From the NCBI RefSeq assembly GCF_003202435.1, contig NZ_QJHK01000020.1, forward strand, positions 23,964-87,963: a stretch of 64,000 nucleotides of DNA, given 5' to 3'. Positions 10,201 to 19,052 of this stretch are shown one piece after another. Numbering within the stretch: position 1 is the first letter of the stretch; each line of letters begins with the position of its first letter. Both the position numbers and the translations under genes were made by a program. The notes beneath the pieces were generated by a model. That model was not told the origin of the DNA, ran no database searches, and saw only the letters and a program-made list of their open reading frames with translations. This stretch comes from Flavobacterium cheongpyeongense (lineage in GTDB: Bacteria > Bacteroidota > Bacteroidia > Flavobacteriales > Flavobacteriaceae).

Positions 10201-11770
10201 CCGAACTCACAACCATATCAACCGCACCGGCAGCATAATTTTTACCAATTACAATATTGGCTATTTGCCGGGTCTGAATTTTCAAATCGGCTATCCCAAA
10301 GAGTGCTTTATCACCGGTTATACTTATGTAATAGGTACCTGCTGCCTGAGACTGGAAAGTCAAATCGCCTTTTTTCAGTTTATTAATATCTCCAGTTGCA
10401 AAACTTTTAGTCGAAAGTACTGTTCCTGCTCCGTTTGCCTGTGTAGAAACCGAAACATTCATCTGAGAACCGGGAGCTAAATTTGAAATGTACTCATATA
10501 ACCATGAAAACTGATAATCCTTAGAAGCTTCCAGCTGCACTGGAAAAGAGTAAACTGAATTTTCCTGAGCACCATCCCATCTTATATACATTAACCTTCC
10601 GGAATAATTTGTTCCATCAGAATCTAAAGCATGTCCCGAAGTTACATCCATATAACGTACTCCACCGGCAGCATTTGCCGTATTAAAAATTGAGGAGGAA
10701 ACAGAATTTGTCCACCCATAAAGAGCAGGTGTTCCGGTATTATCATTGGCAAAACCATCCCAGGTATTGATTAAATTAGAAGATTTAAGTTTTAAATCCC
10801 CAATCGCCATAAGTCCGGATCCTGCAGTGATGGTGATATAAAATGTCCCGTCAGCAGTTGCTATAAAAGAAAAATCGCCTTTTCTTAATTTAGTGGCATT
10901 TCCGGTTACAAATGTTTTAGAAGCAATCACTCCGGTTCCGTTTGCTGTTGCTGAAACAGCTACATTGATAGGTGTTCCTGGAGCAGAATTCGATACATAT
11001 TCATAAATCCATGAAAATTCATATTTAATGTCTTTTTCTAATTTTACAGGATAACTGTAAGTTGAAGTCGAGTATGCACTGTTATCCCAGCGAATGTACA
11101 TGATCCTTCCGTTGTAGGCGGTATTATCGGATTCAAATGTATGTCCGGAAGTTACATCCAGATATCTGACACCACTTGTTGAATTAGCTGTATTCCATGG
11201 AAGACTTGCCGAAGTATTCGCCCAGCCGTAATCATTTGGTTTTCCTGAATTATTTCCTGTAACTCCTGCCCATCTTCCTAACAGGTTATCTGACCCGTAA
11301 ACCGTTTGTGCTACGGAATTGTCAATCACAAAATCCAATGCTTTTGACGCTAAGAAATGACCGTCCTGATATATATTTACAAGACCATTTTTTACCGCAT
11401 ATCGGTAGGTTTGCTCCTGGACATTATCGACAGAAGTGCTTAAATTTTCTATTGCTGATAAAACTGTGGAATGATTAAACGTAGTTTTATCTAATGAAGT
11501 TCGAAATCCAAGTCCGGTAGTGTTTTTAACCTCGACATCCAATCCCCTGCCCTGAGCAGCATTGATTTTTGCTCTTACCTCAAGAGTAAACTCGGTTTGA
11601 TTGGACAACGGAAATGATAGCACATCCGAAGCTGCATTATTACTAAATGTTTTTGAACCGCTTAACGAAGTGGCTAAATTATTCTTTACGGGCAGGTTTG
11701 GAACCTGAGCCTGAGCCCTGAAAAAAATGACCGACAGCCCGAAAAATAAAAAGGTGTATAATTTTTTCAT
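7238..11770 (-). CDS. Secreted multidomain GH128-like hydrolase with T9SS sorting tail
   Basis: This 1510-residue protein has a signal peptide (about 1-21), an N-terminal beta-rich part, and two tandem homologous modules at about 155-330 and 335-500. The modules share VRYLDVTSGH/VRYMDVTSGH, YIRWD and WIYEYVSN/WLYEYISN, and are probably carbohydrate-binding or adhesive. The catalytic domain covers about 720-1000 and carries LGFNEPD (E796, likely acid/base) and WITEWN (E886, likely nucleophile), the pattern of GH128 and Asl1-like beta-1,3-glucanases. Three fibronectin type III domains follow (about 1014-1280), then a discoidin-like domain (about 1285-1420). The end is a type IX secretion sorting domain (about 1432-1510, with FPNPTSG). 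It should be secreted or surface-attached and start polymer breakdown. The exact linkage cleaved is an inference. Confidence 0.85.
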   Translation of the reverse strand: MKKLYTFLFFGLSVIFFRAQAQVPNLPVKNNLATSLSGSKTFSNNAASDVLSFPLSNQTEFTLEVRAKINAAQGRGLDVEVKNTTGLGFRTSLDKTTFNHSTVLSAIENLSTSVDNVQEQTYRYAVKNGLVNIYQDGHFLASKALDFVIDNSVAQTVYGSDNLLGRWAGVTGNNSGKPNDYGWANTSASLPWNTANSTSGVRYLDVTSGHTFESDNTAYNGRIMYIRWDNSAYSTSTYSYPVKLEKDIKYEFSWIYEYVSNSAPGTPINVAVSATANGTGVIASKTFVTGNATKLRKGDFSFIATADGTFYITITAGSGLMAIGDLKLKSSNLINTWDGFANDNTGTPALYGWTNSVSSSIFNTANAAGGVRYMDVTSGHALDSDGTNYSGRLMYIRWDGAQENSVYSFPVQLEASKDYQFSWLYEYISNLAPGSQMNVSVSTQANGAGTVLSTKSFATGDINKLKKGDLTFQSQAAGTYYISITGDKALFGIADLKIQTRQIANIVIGKNYAAGAVDMVVSSVTFENTAYAPEKEISPSAIISEIASTINVGAYAKSSVVLNGSASLYLKNAYNPLINTTVNLNSANARLYFENKKPSEVISSYLQYISLNGVPAGNGSNVQVTNYGSGAVVAPYSVNEMPLEVFTAENFGGTSQQYAAVTPHDNLSSLDNAIKSFKLKKGYMATFASNADGSGYSRVYIAENQDLEIAVLPVNLKGTISFIRTMKWHEVNKKGLAGGSTEAMDATNITWYYNWNTGMSSTPNIEYVPIRQTNFWPSFTPAYTKEGYTHLLGFNEPDRPDQSNMTVEAAIASWPALMKSGLRLGSPATSDPFNPWMGTFMAQAEANNYRIDYVAIHCYWYKTAAQWKSDLQNIYDRYKRPLWITEWNIGANWTGNNFPDGPTLLTDANAIKHKNDLAAILTVLETTDYVERYSIYNWVQDARAMYVTIDDAFKTRNPNWQNYVWLQTAPVISSTANSYVVLTPAGEYYANNASAKAFSSNREYISTWKTKVETLSYQLSSDYQNITVNWTGTNSDLVNKYILERKLTGENDFSVFFETTDYNVIKKIDVVHSKAEYRIKVVGKDNTESAYSAVLVFEQSPIAATPANIEGKALSKSIINLKWPAVAGAESYTIKRSETINGTYENVAVYLKETTFDDTNLQENKDYFYKLSAVNNGGESPYSSPLQVKTMAFAIPSAVQNATLAYGDTRVNLKWDFMYDAGFYVKRATSASGPFTVIATITANEYQDLSVVNGNPYFYKIAAYNTLGEGPDSGILSAVPAPGQKITGSIIGHQGSYNNSGLTIEKAFDEDISTFVDGPTAIGYLGYDFGADKKASLTDIRYVPRNGFGNRMPGSEIRGSNSEDYLNVYEVLHVITQTPANALFATDSGLATPKYRYIYWYTPTGYGNIAELEFYGSIDTTLSTNKHYEVLSENITAFPNPTSGPLDINFPEADNAQKITIYTVDGKIISESDYAVENGKIHLNLEHNSAGLYFVKLHSYPDKTIRIIKK

Positions 11771-11965
11771 ACGAAATCTATTTAAAAATTGTTTTAAATT
11801 TTTGTTTTACTCTTTTAGTTAGTGACAAATTAATTTGGCGCAGCAACCAAAAGTCTACTGCAATTATTAACCGGTAAAAATGTATGATTCATGTGAATTG
11901 TAACCGGATTGAAGCAAAACTGAAAAGAGAAAAACATCTTTCAGTCTAAAATCCAGGTTCATAAA

Positions 11966-12007
11966 GACCGCCAGCATTATCCTGTTACAGATAATGCTTT
12001 AGTGGTC
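11966..12007. terminator. Stem-loop between susD and the GH128-like gene
   Basis: AGCATTATC (11973-11981) pairs perfectly with GATAATGCT (11990-11998), extended by an outer GACC/GGTC pairing. It lies in a 374-base gap with no gene. There is no T-run; in SusCD operons such hairpins can set the ratio of SusCD to downstream enzymes (inference). A second, widely spaced inverted repeat (TGAATGTAAA at 12054, TTTACATTCA at 12117) lies nearer susD. Confidence 0.45.
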
Positions 12008-12144
12008 CATATTTTAAAACTATTAATTGAGGGGCAAAATTTATTTTTTAAAATGAATGTAAAGTTGTTTCAAGTCTAAATGTTAGGTCATTCTGGGCTA
12101 TTCACTTTGTGGTATTTTTACATTCAGATTGCATTTTTAGTATA

Positions 12145-14127
12145 CTACAATACGCTTTCGTCTGCGACAGCATCCTGCCATTTATCCCAGACTTTTGCAT
12201 TGGCATCGTAACCATCATAACCGTAGTTCTGACTTAGTTTACCTTTAATATTAGCCGTTATATCACCGTTTGGAATAGGCCAGTAGTTATTACGTTTGTC
12301 CATAGTATAAAACTTAGTACCATTTGGCACTACTATTCCGCTTGGAAATTTATTGTAAAGGGTATAATGTACAATACGCTGATACCAGTAACTGCCTCCG
12401 GATGTATCAGTACCAGATTGCTTATCCCAATTACTTAAGCTGTACGTATTGCCCCATTCATCTGGTTTTCCACTTATAGCTAAGCAATGCGAAATACGTT
12501 TTAACTCTACATTTCTCCATTCTTCGAGATAAAGTTCCCTTCCTCTTTCTGCACAAATATCCCCAATGGTTACCTGACTGTACATTTGAGTAGCTCCGGC
12601 TCTGGCTCTGATAATATTTACATCCTGTGCTGCTCCGGTCACATTGCCCTGATAAAAACGCGCTTCGGCTCTTAATAGATATGTTTCGGCTAATCGATAC
12701 AAATACCAATGTGCTTTACTTCCGGTACTGGCTCCCTGAAAATCAGTTGCATTTGCATTGGTTTCATTGACAACATCATGCAGGTAAATTTTATATAACG
12801 GAAAATCAAACCATTCACGCAGTGTATCTTTTGATAACAGAACATTTCCCTCTTTCATTCTAAAATTTTGCTGGTAGTAGGCCGAATTCTTATCACTGTA
12901 TTTAAGATCTTCCATATTAACCCAGTTCCCCACGGTATTGTTATGTCTAAGATCCTGCTTGTCCTCAATACCATTTACAACCCACATTGGGTGCTGCGAA
13001 TAATAAGATGCACTGATAGTAGCAATTCCCCGCCCAAGTGCTCTTGCATAGTCGTATTTGACCTGATAATTCGCATTGTTTGAGGCAAAACGAGCTGCTG
13101 CTTGTTTACCATCTGGAGTGGTCAGGGTTCCTGAATTCCAGTTTGGTCCAAAAATTCGCATAGAAGCAAAAGGTAAAAATGATTGTACTCCTCCGTTTGG
13201 CATTACCAGGATAGCTTCTTTATTAGCAGCGATGACTTTATTTTCAGGTCTGTGTAAATCCCAGATAACATTTCTGGTAATGGTCCAGGTTTGTGGATTT
13301 CCTCCCGGATCAAAAGTTCCAAAATTGCTTTGCATTAAAGAATACCCGGATTGATTGATCAGAATATTGGCTTGTGCTTCAGCTTCAGCAAATTTGCCTG
13401 ATGCCAGATAACATTTAATCAATAACTGACGGCACGCCCCTTTATTTACCACACCAATATAAGGCAGTTTTGACTGTTCCGGAACCCATTCTACAGCCTT
13501 TTCCATATCTGCTGTAATCATTTCAATGATAGCTTCTTTCTTAGTCGAATAATAAGTTTGCTTTGGGATTTCCAAAATTTTTGTAATTAAGGGTACATCT
13601 CCAAATTGATATACCAGATTTAAATAACGGTATGCTCTGTGAAAATAGGCCTGACCGATATACTTATTCTTAACTTCCTGAGTTAAACTTGTCACCTTAT
13701 CAATATAGGTCAATATAGTATTGGCATGTTTAATACCAGTATAAGCTTCACCCCAATAAAATCCAAGGTAAAAATCATCATTTGGATCTGTTTTAAAACT
13801 TCCGGTAGGCACTATAGTATTGGCAAAGTCAGAAATTGTACTGGTATTATCCGTTTTTCCATATTTTGCCATATCCGAGAAAACGTATTCTGTACCAATA
13901 GGCACACTATTACCGGCACTTCTAAAATGGATATAATTATTACGGAGTTGTTTATCAGCACTTGCCAAAACTGCCTGCAATCCGGATTCTGTCGTAAATG
14001 TCGTTTCAGGTTCGTAAAACGAAAGAGGGTCCGGCTCCAGAAAATCCTTTGAACAAGAAACCAAAAGAGCAGTCACTGCTACTAGAGGTACAAGTGCTGA
14101 GATTTTATTTTTTATATATTTTTTCAT
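12145..14127 (-). CDS. susD-like: SusD/RagB family glycan-binding surface lipoprotein
   Basis: The 660-residue protein has a lipoprotein signal with lipobox LLVSC (lipidated C25) followed by SKDFLEPDPLS, typical of SusD proteins. A long alpha-helical TPR-like fold follows, with the family patterns YFHRAYRYLNLVYQFGDVP, RLAETYLLRAEARF and a RGRELYLEEWRNVELKR-like segment near the C-terminus. SusD proteins sit on the outer membrane as the lid of the SusC channel and bind oligosaccharides. The gene lies 13 bases after susC, so the two are co-transcribed. The glycan bound is unknown. Confidence 0.95.
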   Translation of the reverse strand: MKKYIKNKISALVPLVAVTALLVSCSKDFLEPDPLSFYEPETTFTTESGLQAVLASADKQLRNNYIHFRSAGNSVPIGTEYVFSDMAKYGKTDNTSTISDFANTIVPTGSFKTDPNDDFYLGFYWGEAYTGIKHANTILTYIDKVTSLTQEVKNKYIGQAYFHRAYRYLNLVYQFGDVPLITKILEIPKQTYYSTKKEAIIEMITADMEKAVEWVPEQSKLPYIGVVNKGACRQLLIKCYLASGKFAEAEAQANILINQSGYSLMQSNFGTFDPGGNPQTWTITRNVIWDLHRPENKVIAANKEAILVMPNGGVQSFLPFASMRIFGPNWNSGTLTTPDGKQAAARFASNNANYQVKYDYARALGRGIATISASYYSQHPMWVVNGIEDKQDLRHNNTVGNWVNMEDLKYSDKNSAYYQQNFRMKEGNVLLSKDTLREWFDFPLYKIYLHDVVNETNANATDFQGASTGSKAHWYLYRLAETYLLRAEARFYQGNVTGAAQDVNIIRARAGATQMYSQVTIGDICAERGRELYLEEWRNVELKRISHCLAISGKPDEWGNTYSLSNWDKQSGTDTSGGSYWYQRIVHYTLYNKFPSGIVVPNGTKFYTMDKRNNYWPIPNGDITANIKGKLSQNYGYDGYDANAKVWDKWQDAVADESVL

Positions 14128-14140
14128 TGTTGAGTAATTT

Positions 14141-17100
14141 TTAAAGTGAAACGTTAAAACCTAAATTAAACATTCGTGTAGCCAGTCCACCTGTTTCCGG
14201 GTCACCATAATATTTCCATTCGCCTGAAGCGGCCCATGTAGCCACGTTCTGACACGAAGCATAAATTTTGAAGTTTCTAAGATGCAGGCGATCTAAAAGA
14301 TCTTTAGGAAGTGTATAAGCCAGCGAAATATTATCTAAACGAATGAAACTACGATCGTATAATTTTGCTGTCCCAGCTCCTGCAGGTCCTCTGGCATCAA
14401 GTCGCGCCCAGTCATTTGTAGGATTATCAATTGTCCAATACGGGTTTACAAACGGATTGTAGTTATTGGTATACAAACTACCATCATTATACGTATTCAT
14501 ATAACGTCCGTCAAGCGATTTGTGTCCCATGTAAGAATACATGTTAATGGCCAGATTCCAATTTTTATAAATTCTGAATTCATTACGTAACGACCAGTTA
14601 ACCGGAGGATCTGTTTGTCCTAAAAACTGTTTGTCTTTTTCGTTATAAGTGGGTTTTCCGTTAACATCATCGGCAGTATAACTGTTTTCGACTTTGGGAT
14701 CACCAGGGCGTTGTCCGTATTTTGCTGCTTCTTCAAACTCTTCTTTTTGCCAGATCCCGATTACTTTATAATCCCAGATTTGAGAAATAGGCCGTCCTAT
14801 AAACCATTTATTAGTCTTATCATCAGATTCTTTAGTTCCAATAACATTTCCATTGGCATCTTTAACGTCTTCCATATTGCCATATAAGGCGTTAATGGTA
14901 TTTTTGTTATATGAAAAAGCAACGCTGGTAGTCCATTCAAAATTTGGATTTTTTATATTTATAGTCGAAAGGCTTATCTCAATTCCTTTATTTTCAACCT
15001 CTCCAAGATTCGTGGCAATTGATCCAAATCCTGTAAAAGGAGCCAGACGTTTATTCATAATCATATCATGTGTAATCATTCTGTATACATCTATGGTACC
15101 TGTAATTTGGTCATTTAAGAAACCAAGGTCAAGACCAATATTTGTTGCTTCTGTTTTTTCCCACTGTAAATGTGGGCTTGCCATACGGTCAATTCCTAAA
15201 TATTTCATATCAACAATGTTTCCGGAAGCATCAATATAACCCATTGTTGCACCTGTACCGGAAGTTAAGTTTGCTAAAGCTATATAAGGATCGCCCAGCG
15301 TTCTGTTTCCGTTTTTACCCCAGGATAAGCGTAATTTACCGGTACTCATGGGAGCCCAATTGAACCCGTTTTCTTTATTGAAGCTCCATCCAAGTGCCAC
15401 AGAAGGAAAAACTCCATACGGATCAGTAGATCCAAATGCTGAATATCCATCACGGCGTATCGTTCCTGTAACCATATAACGATCATTAAACGAATAGAAA
15501 AGTCTCGCCATTAATGCATCAGCTGTTTGATGGGTGTCGTTTGATGAAAACGAACTGTTGGCAAGTGTTGCATTAGCAATATTATGAAACCCTAATGCAT
15601 CAGAAGGAAGAATATTATTTGCATCTATACGATCTGACCATGTTTTAAGTTCTTCAGCTTCCTGAACAAAAGTTGCTATAATATGGTGTTTTTTAGCAAA
15701 TGTATAATCCCATGCTATTGTATTATTCAGGTTCCATGTAAAATTTTTACCGTTTTCCCTGTCTACTCCTATAGTAGCAGCATTCCAGCCTTTATGGCCT
15801 GATGACTGAAAATATCGATTGTAAAAAAATTGATAGCGTGGCGCAACATTAAATGAATACGTAATACCAAAAGGCAAACTTACCTTAGTATTGAAAATAG
15901 TATTCAATACTGTATACCCTTTTTCGAGTTCTATAAATTGTCGATCGTAGTAATAATTGTACCCCCCAATAGTTTGTCCCATTGGTTGTCTTTCATAATC
16001 GCCGTTTGCATCTTTAAAGTTTGAAAACGGGCTGTTTCTCAACATATTTGCATCCCAGTAATTAGTGCCTGTTCCTACAGCTATATCTCCGTCTGTACGA
16101 TCCTGAAAATTAACATTTGCCCCAAATTCAAGCCAGCTCGTAATTTTGGCATCTACTTTCATATTGGCACGAACTGCCTCATAATCATTACCCTGAATAG
16201 CACCCTCAGACGTTAAATACCCCAAAGACATATAATAATTTACGTTATCACTGGCTCCGGAAACACTTAAATTATGGTCATGATTGATTCCAGTCCTGAA
16301 AGTACTGTCATACCAATTGTGTGTTTTTCCTTCTGTAAAATTTTTTAAAAGCATAGGGTCTGTAATTCCTAAACGGAGTCCCCATACTTCATTCAGGCTT
16401 TTTCCTTGCGTTTGCCCTACAGGCTGATATGCTAACCATTGTGCCTGAGTTATACCATACTGCTCTAATTGGTCAGGATTTGTATAATAGCCTGCTTTAC
16501 CTGCAGCTGTACCTGTTATCCATGCCTCATAATTTCCTGTTGCTGTATTTTGACCATACGTTTTAGCAGTTTCCCAATCCTGACGGTATTTTATATAACC
16601 TTCAGGAGAATATACATCGCGATAGGCACTTTCATTAACAATTGTCGAGTTGGTCGTAACATTTATGACAGGCTTGCCTTTTTTTCCTTTTTTGGTTGTA
16701 ATAACAATAACCCCTGCTGCCGCTTTAGAGCCAAAAATAGCTGTTGCGGATGCATCTTTTAAGATATCGATCTGACCTATATCATCCGGGTTAATTTCTG
16801 AAAGTTCTCCATAAAACTGCATTCCGTCTAAAATAATAAGCGGTGAATTATGCCCGGCACCATCAGGATTGTAAACAGAGGTTTGTCCACGAATCTGCAA
16901 AGATCCTCCTCCTTTTGCATCAGCTGAATATCCCACTTTCAGACCAGGAACACCTCTCAATAAATCCTGAACAGTCAGCGGATTTTGATTTGCCAAAGCT
17001 TCCGGTTTAATCTGAACAATTGAACCTGTTAAATCCTTTTTCTTCATTTTACCATATCCCACTACTACAACTTCCTCTAAAGAAGCGGCACTCTCTTTCA

Positions 17101-17473
17101 ATTCTATAATGACATTAGATTTGTCTTTTACGATAATTTCCTGAGTTACATAACCTACAAAGGAAACGACCAAAACAGAATTTTGGTCACCTGCAAGACT
17201 AAATTTTCCGTCAAAATCTGTTATCGTGCTTATTTTTGTTCCCTTTATTAAAATAGAAGCACCCGGCAAAGGCAAACCATTCTGGTCTTTAACCTGACCG
17301 TTTATATTGCTTTGCTGTTGTAATTTTTCTAATTTCATAGCACTACCGAAATTGGTAGTGTACGCCTGCGCCTGTGTCAAAGAAACCAGTACACAGAATA
17401 GTGTAAGTTTCATTTTAAAATCAAATTTGGATACGTAATCAGGAGCCTTAATCTGCCTAATAAAATTTGTCAT
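14141..17473 (-). CDS. susC-like: SusC/RagA family TonB-dependent outer-membrane glycan transporter
   Basis: This 1110-residue protein has a long Bacteroidetes-type N-terminus with the export signal at about 21-38 (MKLTLFCVLVSLTQAQA). A carboxypeptidase-D-regulatory-like domain (about 55-130) precedes the SusC signature EEVVVVGYGKMKKKDLTGS. The plug (about 140-260, with ILKDASATAIFGSKAAAGVI) and a 22-strand-type barrel follow. SusC proteins import oligosaccharides in a TonB-dependent way together with SusD. The start at 17473 is kept because related proteins have a similar FIR..KFDFKMKL extension. An internal start at residue 21 is possible. A TAnnTTTG box lies about 100 bases upstream. Confidence 0.96.
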   Translation of the reverse strand: MTNFIRQIKAPDYVSKFDFKMKLTLFCVLVSLTQAQAYTTNFGSAMKLEKLQQQSNINGQVKDQNGLPLPGASILIKGTKISTITDFDGKFSLAGDQNSVLVVSFVGYVTQEIIVKDKSNVIIELKESAASLEEVVVVGYGKMKKKDLTGSIVQIKPEALANQNPLTVQDLLRGVPGLKVGYSADAKGGGSLQIRGQTSVYNPDGAGHNSPLIILDGMQFYGELSEINPDDIGQIDILKDASATAIFGSKAAAGVIVITTKKGKKGKPVINVTTNSTIVNESAYRDVYSPEGYIKYRQDWETAKTYGQNTATGNYEAWITGTAAGKAGYYTNPDQLEQYGITQAQWLAYQPVGQTQGKSLNEVWGLRLGITDPMLLKNFTEGKTHNWYDSTFRTGINHDHNLSVSGASDNVNYYMSLGYLTSEGAIQGNDYEAVRANMKVDAKITSWLEFGANVNFQDRTDGDIAVGTGTNYWDANMLRNSPFSNFKDANGDYERQPMGQTIGGYNYYYDRQFIELEKGYTVLNTIFNTKVSLPFGITYSFNVAPRYQFFYNRYFQSSGHKGWNAATIGVDRENGKNFTWNLNNTIAWDYTFAKKHHIIATFVQEAEELKTWSDRIDANNILPSDALGFHNIANATLANSSFSSNDTHQTADALMARLFYSFNDRYMVTGTIRRDGYSAFGSTDPYGVFPSVALGWSFNKENGFNWAPMSTGKLRLSWGKNGNRTLGDPYIALANLTSGTGATMGYIDASGNIVDMKYLGIDRMASPHLQWEKTEATNIGLDLGFLNDQITGTIDVYRMITHDMIMNKRLAPFTGFGSIATNLGEVENKGIEISLSTINIKNPNFEWTTSVAFSYNKNTINALYGNMEDVKDANGNVIGTKESDDKTNKWFIGRPISQIWDYKVIGIWQKEEFEEAAKYGQRPGDPKVENSYTADDVNGKPTYNEKDKQFLGQTDPPVNWSLRNEFRIYKNWNLAINMYSYMGHKSLDGRYMNTYNDGSLYTNNYNPFVNPYWTIDNPTNDWARLDARGPAGAGTAKLYDRSFIRLDNISLAYTLPKDLLDRLHLRNFKIYASCQNVATWAASGEWKYYGDPETGGLATRMFNLGFNVSL

Positions 17474-17578
17474 CTTTGGTTGTAATTTTGGTTAATTGAT
17501 AGTTAAGTAAGTTTGTAATTATAGGAGCATCCCCTACTATTTCTCAATAATATTTATTTTCGACTATAACTTACTCTG

Positions 17579-17586
17579 CAAATCTA
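17579..17586 (-). promoter_or_regulatory. Candidate -7 promoter box for the susCD operon
   Basis: Read on the minus strand this is TAGATTTG, an exact TAnnTTTG match, leaving an untranslated leader of roughly 100 bases before susC. A -33 TTTG is not obvious. That fits an activator-dependent operon controlled by the nearby HTCS regulator. The rest of the 375-base gap (17474-17848) shows only the terminator at its far end. Confidence 0.5.
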
Positions 17587-17798
17587 ACATAACACTTTCC
17601 AGTAAAAGGGGGTAATTACAACATTATAAAAGGGTCAAATCAGTATATTATAATTTAAATTCGATTTTTTTACAGCTCTAGTAAAAAAATAACCTTTAAA
17701 ATATGTAATACATAATTATGAGGTAATCTAAAACGATTTTTTAAGTATATGTTCCAAAAGTCTGAACATAAAAACACTTTATAATAAACGTATAAAAT

Positions 17799-17826
17799 GA
17801 AAAAAGACTATCCGCAAAGATAGCCT
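17799..17826 (-). terminator. Rho-independent terminator after the GH105-type gene
   Basis: On the minus strand, GGCTATC and GATAGTC pair around a short loop and are followed directly by a run of six T. It lies 23 bases past the stop of the 17849-18997 gene and separates that unit from susC. Confidence 0.75.
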
Positions 17827-17848
17827 TTAGTATAAGAATCTAATTAAA

Positions 17849-18997
17849 TCATTTTACAAAACGGGACATTTCTGATGCTGCCAGTAAAAAAGCACCGACA
17901 CCAAAATCTGCAGTAGATTTTTTATCTACTACCTGCCCCGGAATCGCTTTTTCGCCAATAGGCTGGACATAGCCTACCGTACCGTCTTCCTGAAGCGCAT
18001 ACTGGGTTAAGTAATTCCATGATTTTTCGACAACAGGAAGATACGTTTTCTTGTCTAAGATTCCGTTATTGATTCCCCATAAAAATCCGTAAGTAAAAAA
18101 TGCCGTTCCACTAGTTTCAGATCCCGGGGCATGTTCAGGATCCAAAATACTTCTTGTCCAATACCCCTCAGTTTGTTGGGCTTCTGCCAAAGCTTTGGCC
18201 ATATCCTTAAAGCGATTGATGTATTCCTCTCTATGTTTAGCCGATTTTGGCAAATCCTGAATAATTTTAGCATAACCGGCAAAAATCCAACCGTCTCCTC
18301 TGGCCCAAAAATCCTTTTTACCATTTGTGCTTTTGTGTTTTGGAAAAATGTATTTAGCATCACGATAGTATAATTTTGCTTCATTATCATACATAATACC
18401 ATCAGCATACATCAAATAAGAATGTAGTTTTTCCAGATACATTTCGTTTCCCGTAACCTTGTACAATTTTGTCATGACCGGCATTACCATATAAAGTCCA
18501 TCAACCCACCACCAATAATCATTTGCTGAAGTACTCATTTCGTACTCCATCACTTCGCGGGCACGGGCAATTTTACTGGAATCGTTTTTTCCTGTAAAAT
18601 TGTATAAATCGATATACGTCTGAAAACAAATTTGCCAGTCACCAAACAAAACATGTTTATCTGTTTCTCCATAATTGTATTTCCATTCTGATTTATCATT
18701 TGATTTGGCTCCCATCCATTGATTTTTACCGGCCCATGCAAGCGAATAATCCAGGTATTTTTTATTTTTAGTCACTTTGTAAGCTTCCATGTTTCCGGTA
18801 TGATAGGCTGATACATGCCAAAAAGCATTTCCTGGTTCAGGATGTGTTTCCTGCCAGTGCTTGTTTACTTTATCGATAATCGAAAACACTTCTTTTTTTG
18901 ATTCTTTTATTGCAGCTGTCTTTTGGGCTGTGCTTTTACAACTTAATAATGAAACAGTGGTCAGTGCAATGAAAAATGCATTTTTTAAATTTATCAT
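17849..18997 (-). CDS. GH105/GH88-type unsaturated uronyl hydrolase, lipoprotein
   Basis: I chose the start at 18997, giving 382 residues, because it begins a clear lipoprotein signal (MINLKNAFFIALTTVSLLSC) and avoids overlap with the upstream gene; the frame itself stays open to 19141. The fold is the (alpha/alpha)6 barrel of GH88/GH105. Key segments are YWWWVDGLYM with the expected catalytic D166, FWARGDGW and the ETSGTAFFTYGFLWGIN motif. The family hydrates and removes 4,5-unsaturated galacturonic or glucuronic acid left by polysaccharide lyases. No lyase is visible in this window, so it must lie elsewhere, or the enzyme has another specificity. It follows the DUF2264 gene by 55 bases and is probably co-transcribed with it. 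Confidence 0.88.
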   Translation of the reverse strand: MINLKNAFFIALTTVSLLSCKSTAQKTAAIKESKKEVFSIIDKVNKHWQETHPEPGNAFWHVSAYHTGNMEAYKVTKNKKYLDYSLAWAGKNQWMGAKSNDKSEWKYNYGETDKHVLFGDWQICFQTYIDLYNFTGKNDSSKIARAREVMEYEMSTSANDYWWWVDGLYMVMPVMTKLYKVTGNEMYLEKLHSYLMYADGIMYDNEAKLYYRDAKYIFPKHKSTNGKKDFWARGDGWIFAGYAKIIQDLPKSAKHREEYINRFKDMAKALAEAQQTEGYWTRSILDPEHAPGSETSGTAFFTYGFLWGINNGILDKKTYLPVVEKSWNYLTQYALQEDGTVGYVQPIGEKAIPGQVVDKKSTADFGVGAFLLAASEMSRFVK

Positions 18998-19052
18998 TAT
19001 ATAAAAATTTGGTTTTAAATCTGTTAGTGATTTTTCTAATGAATTACCCTGA

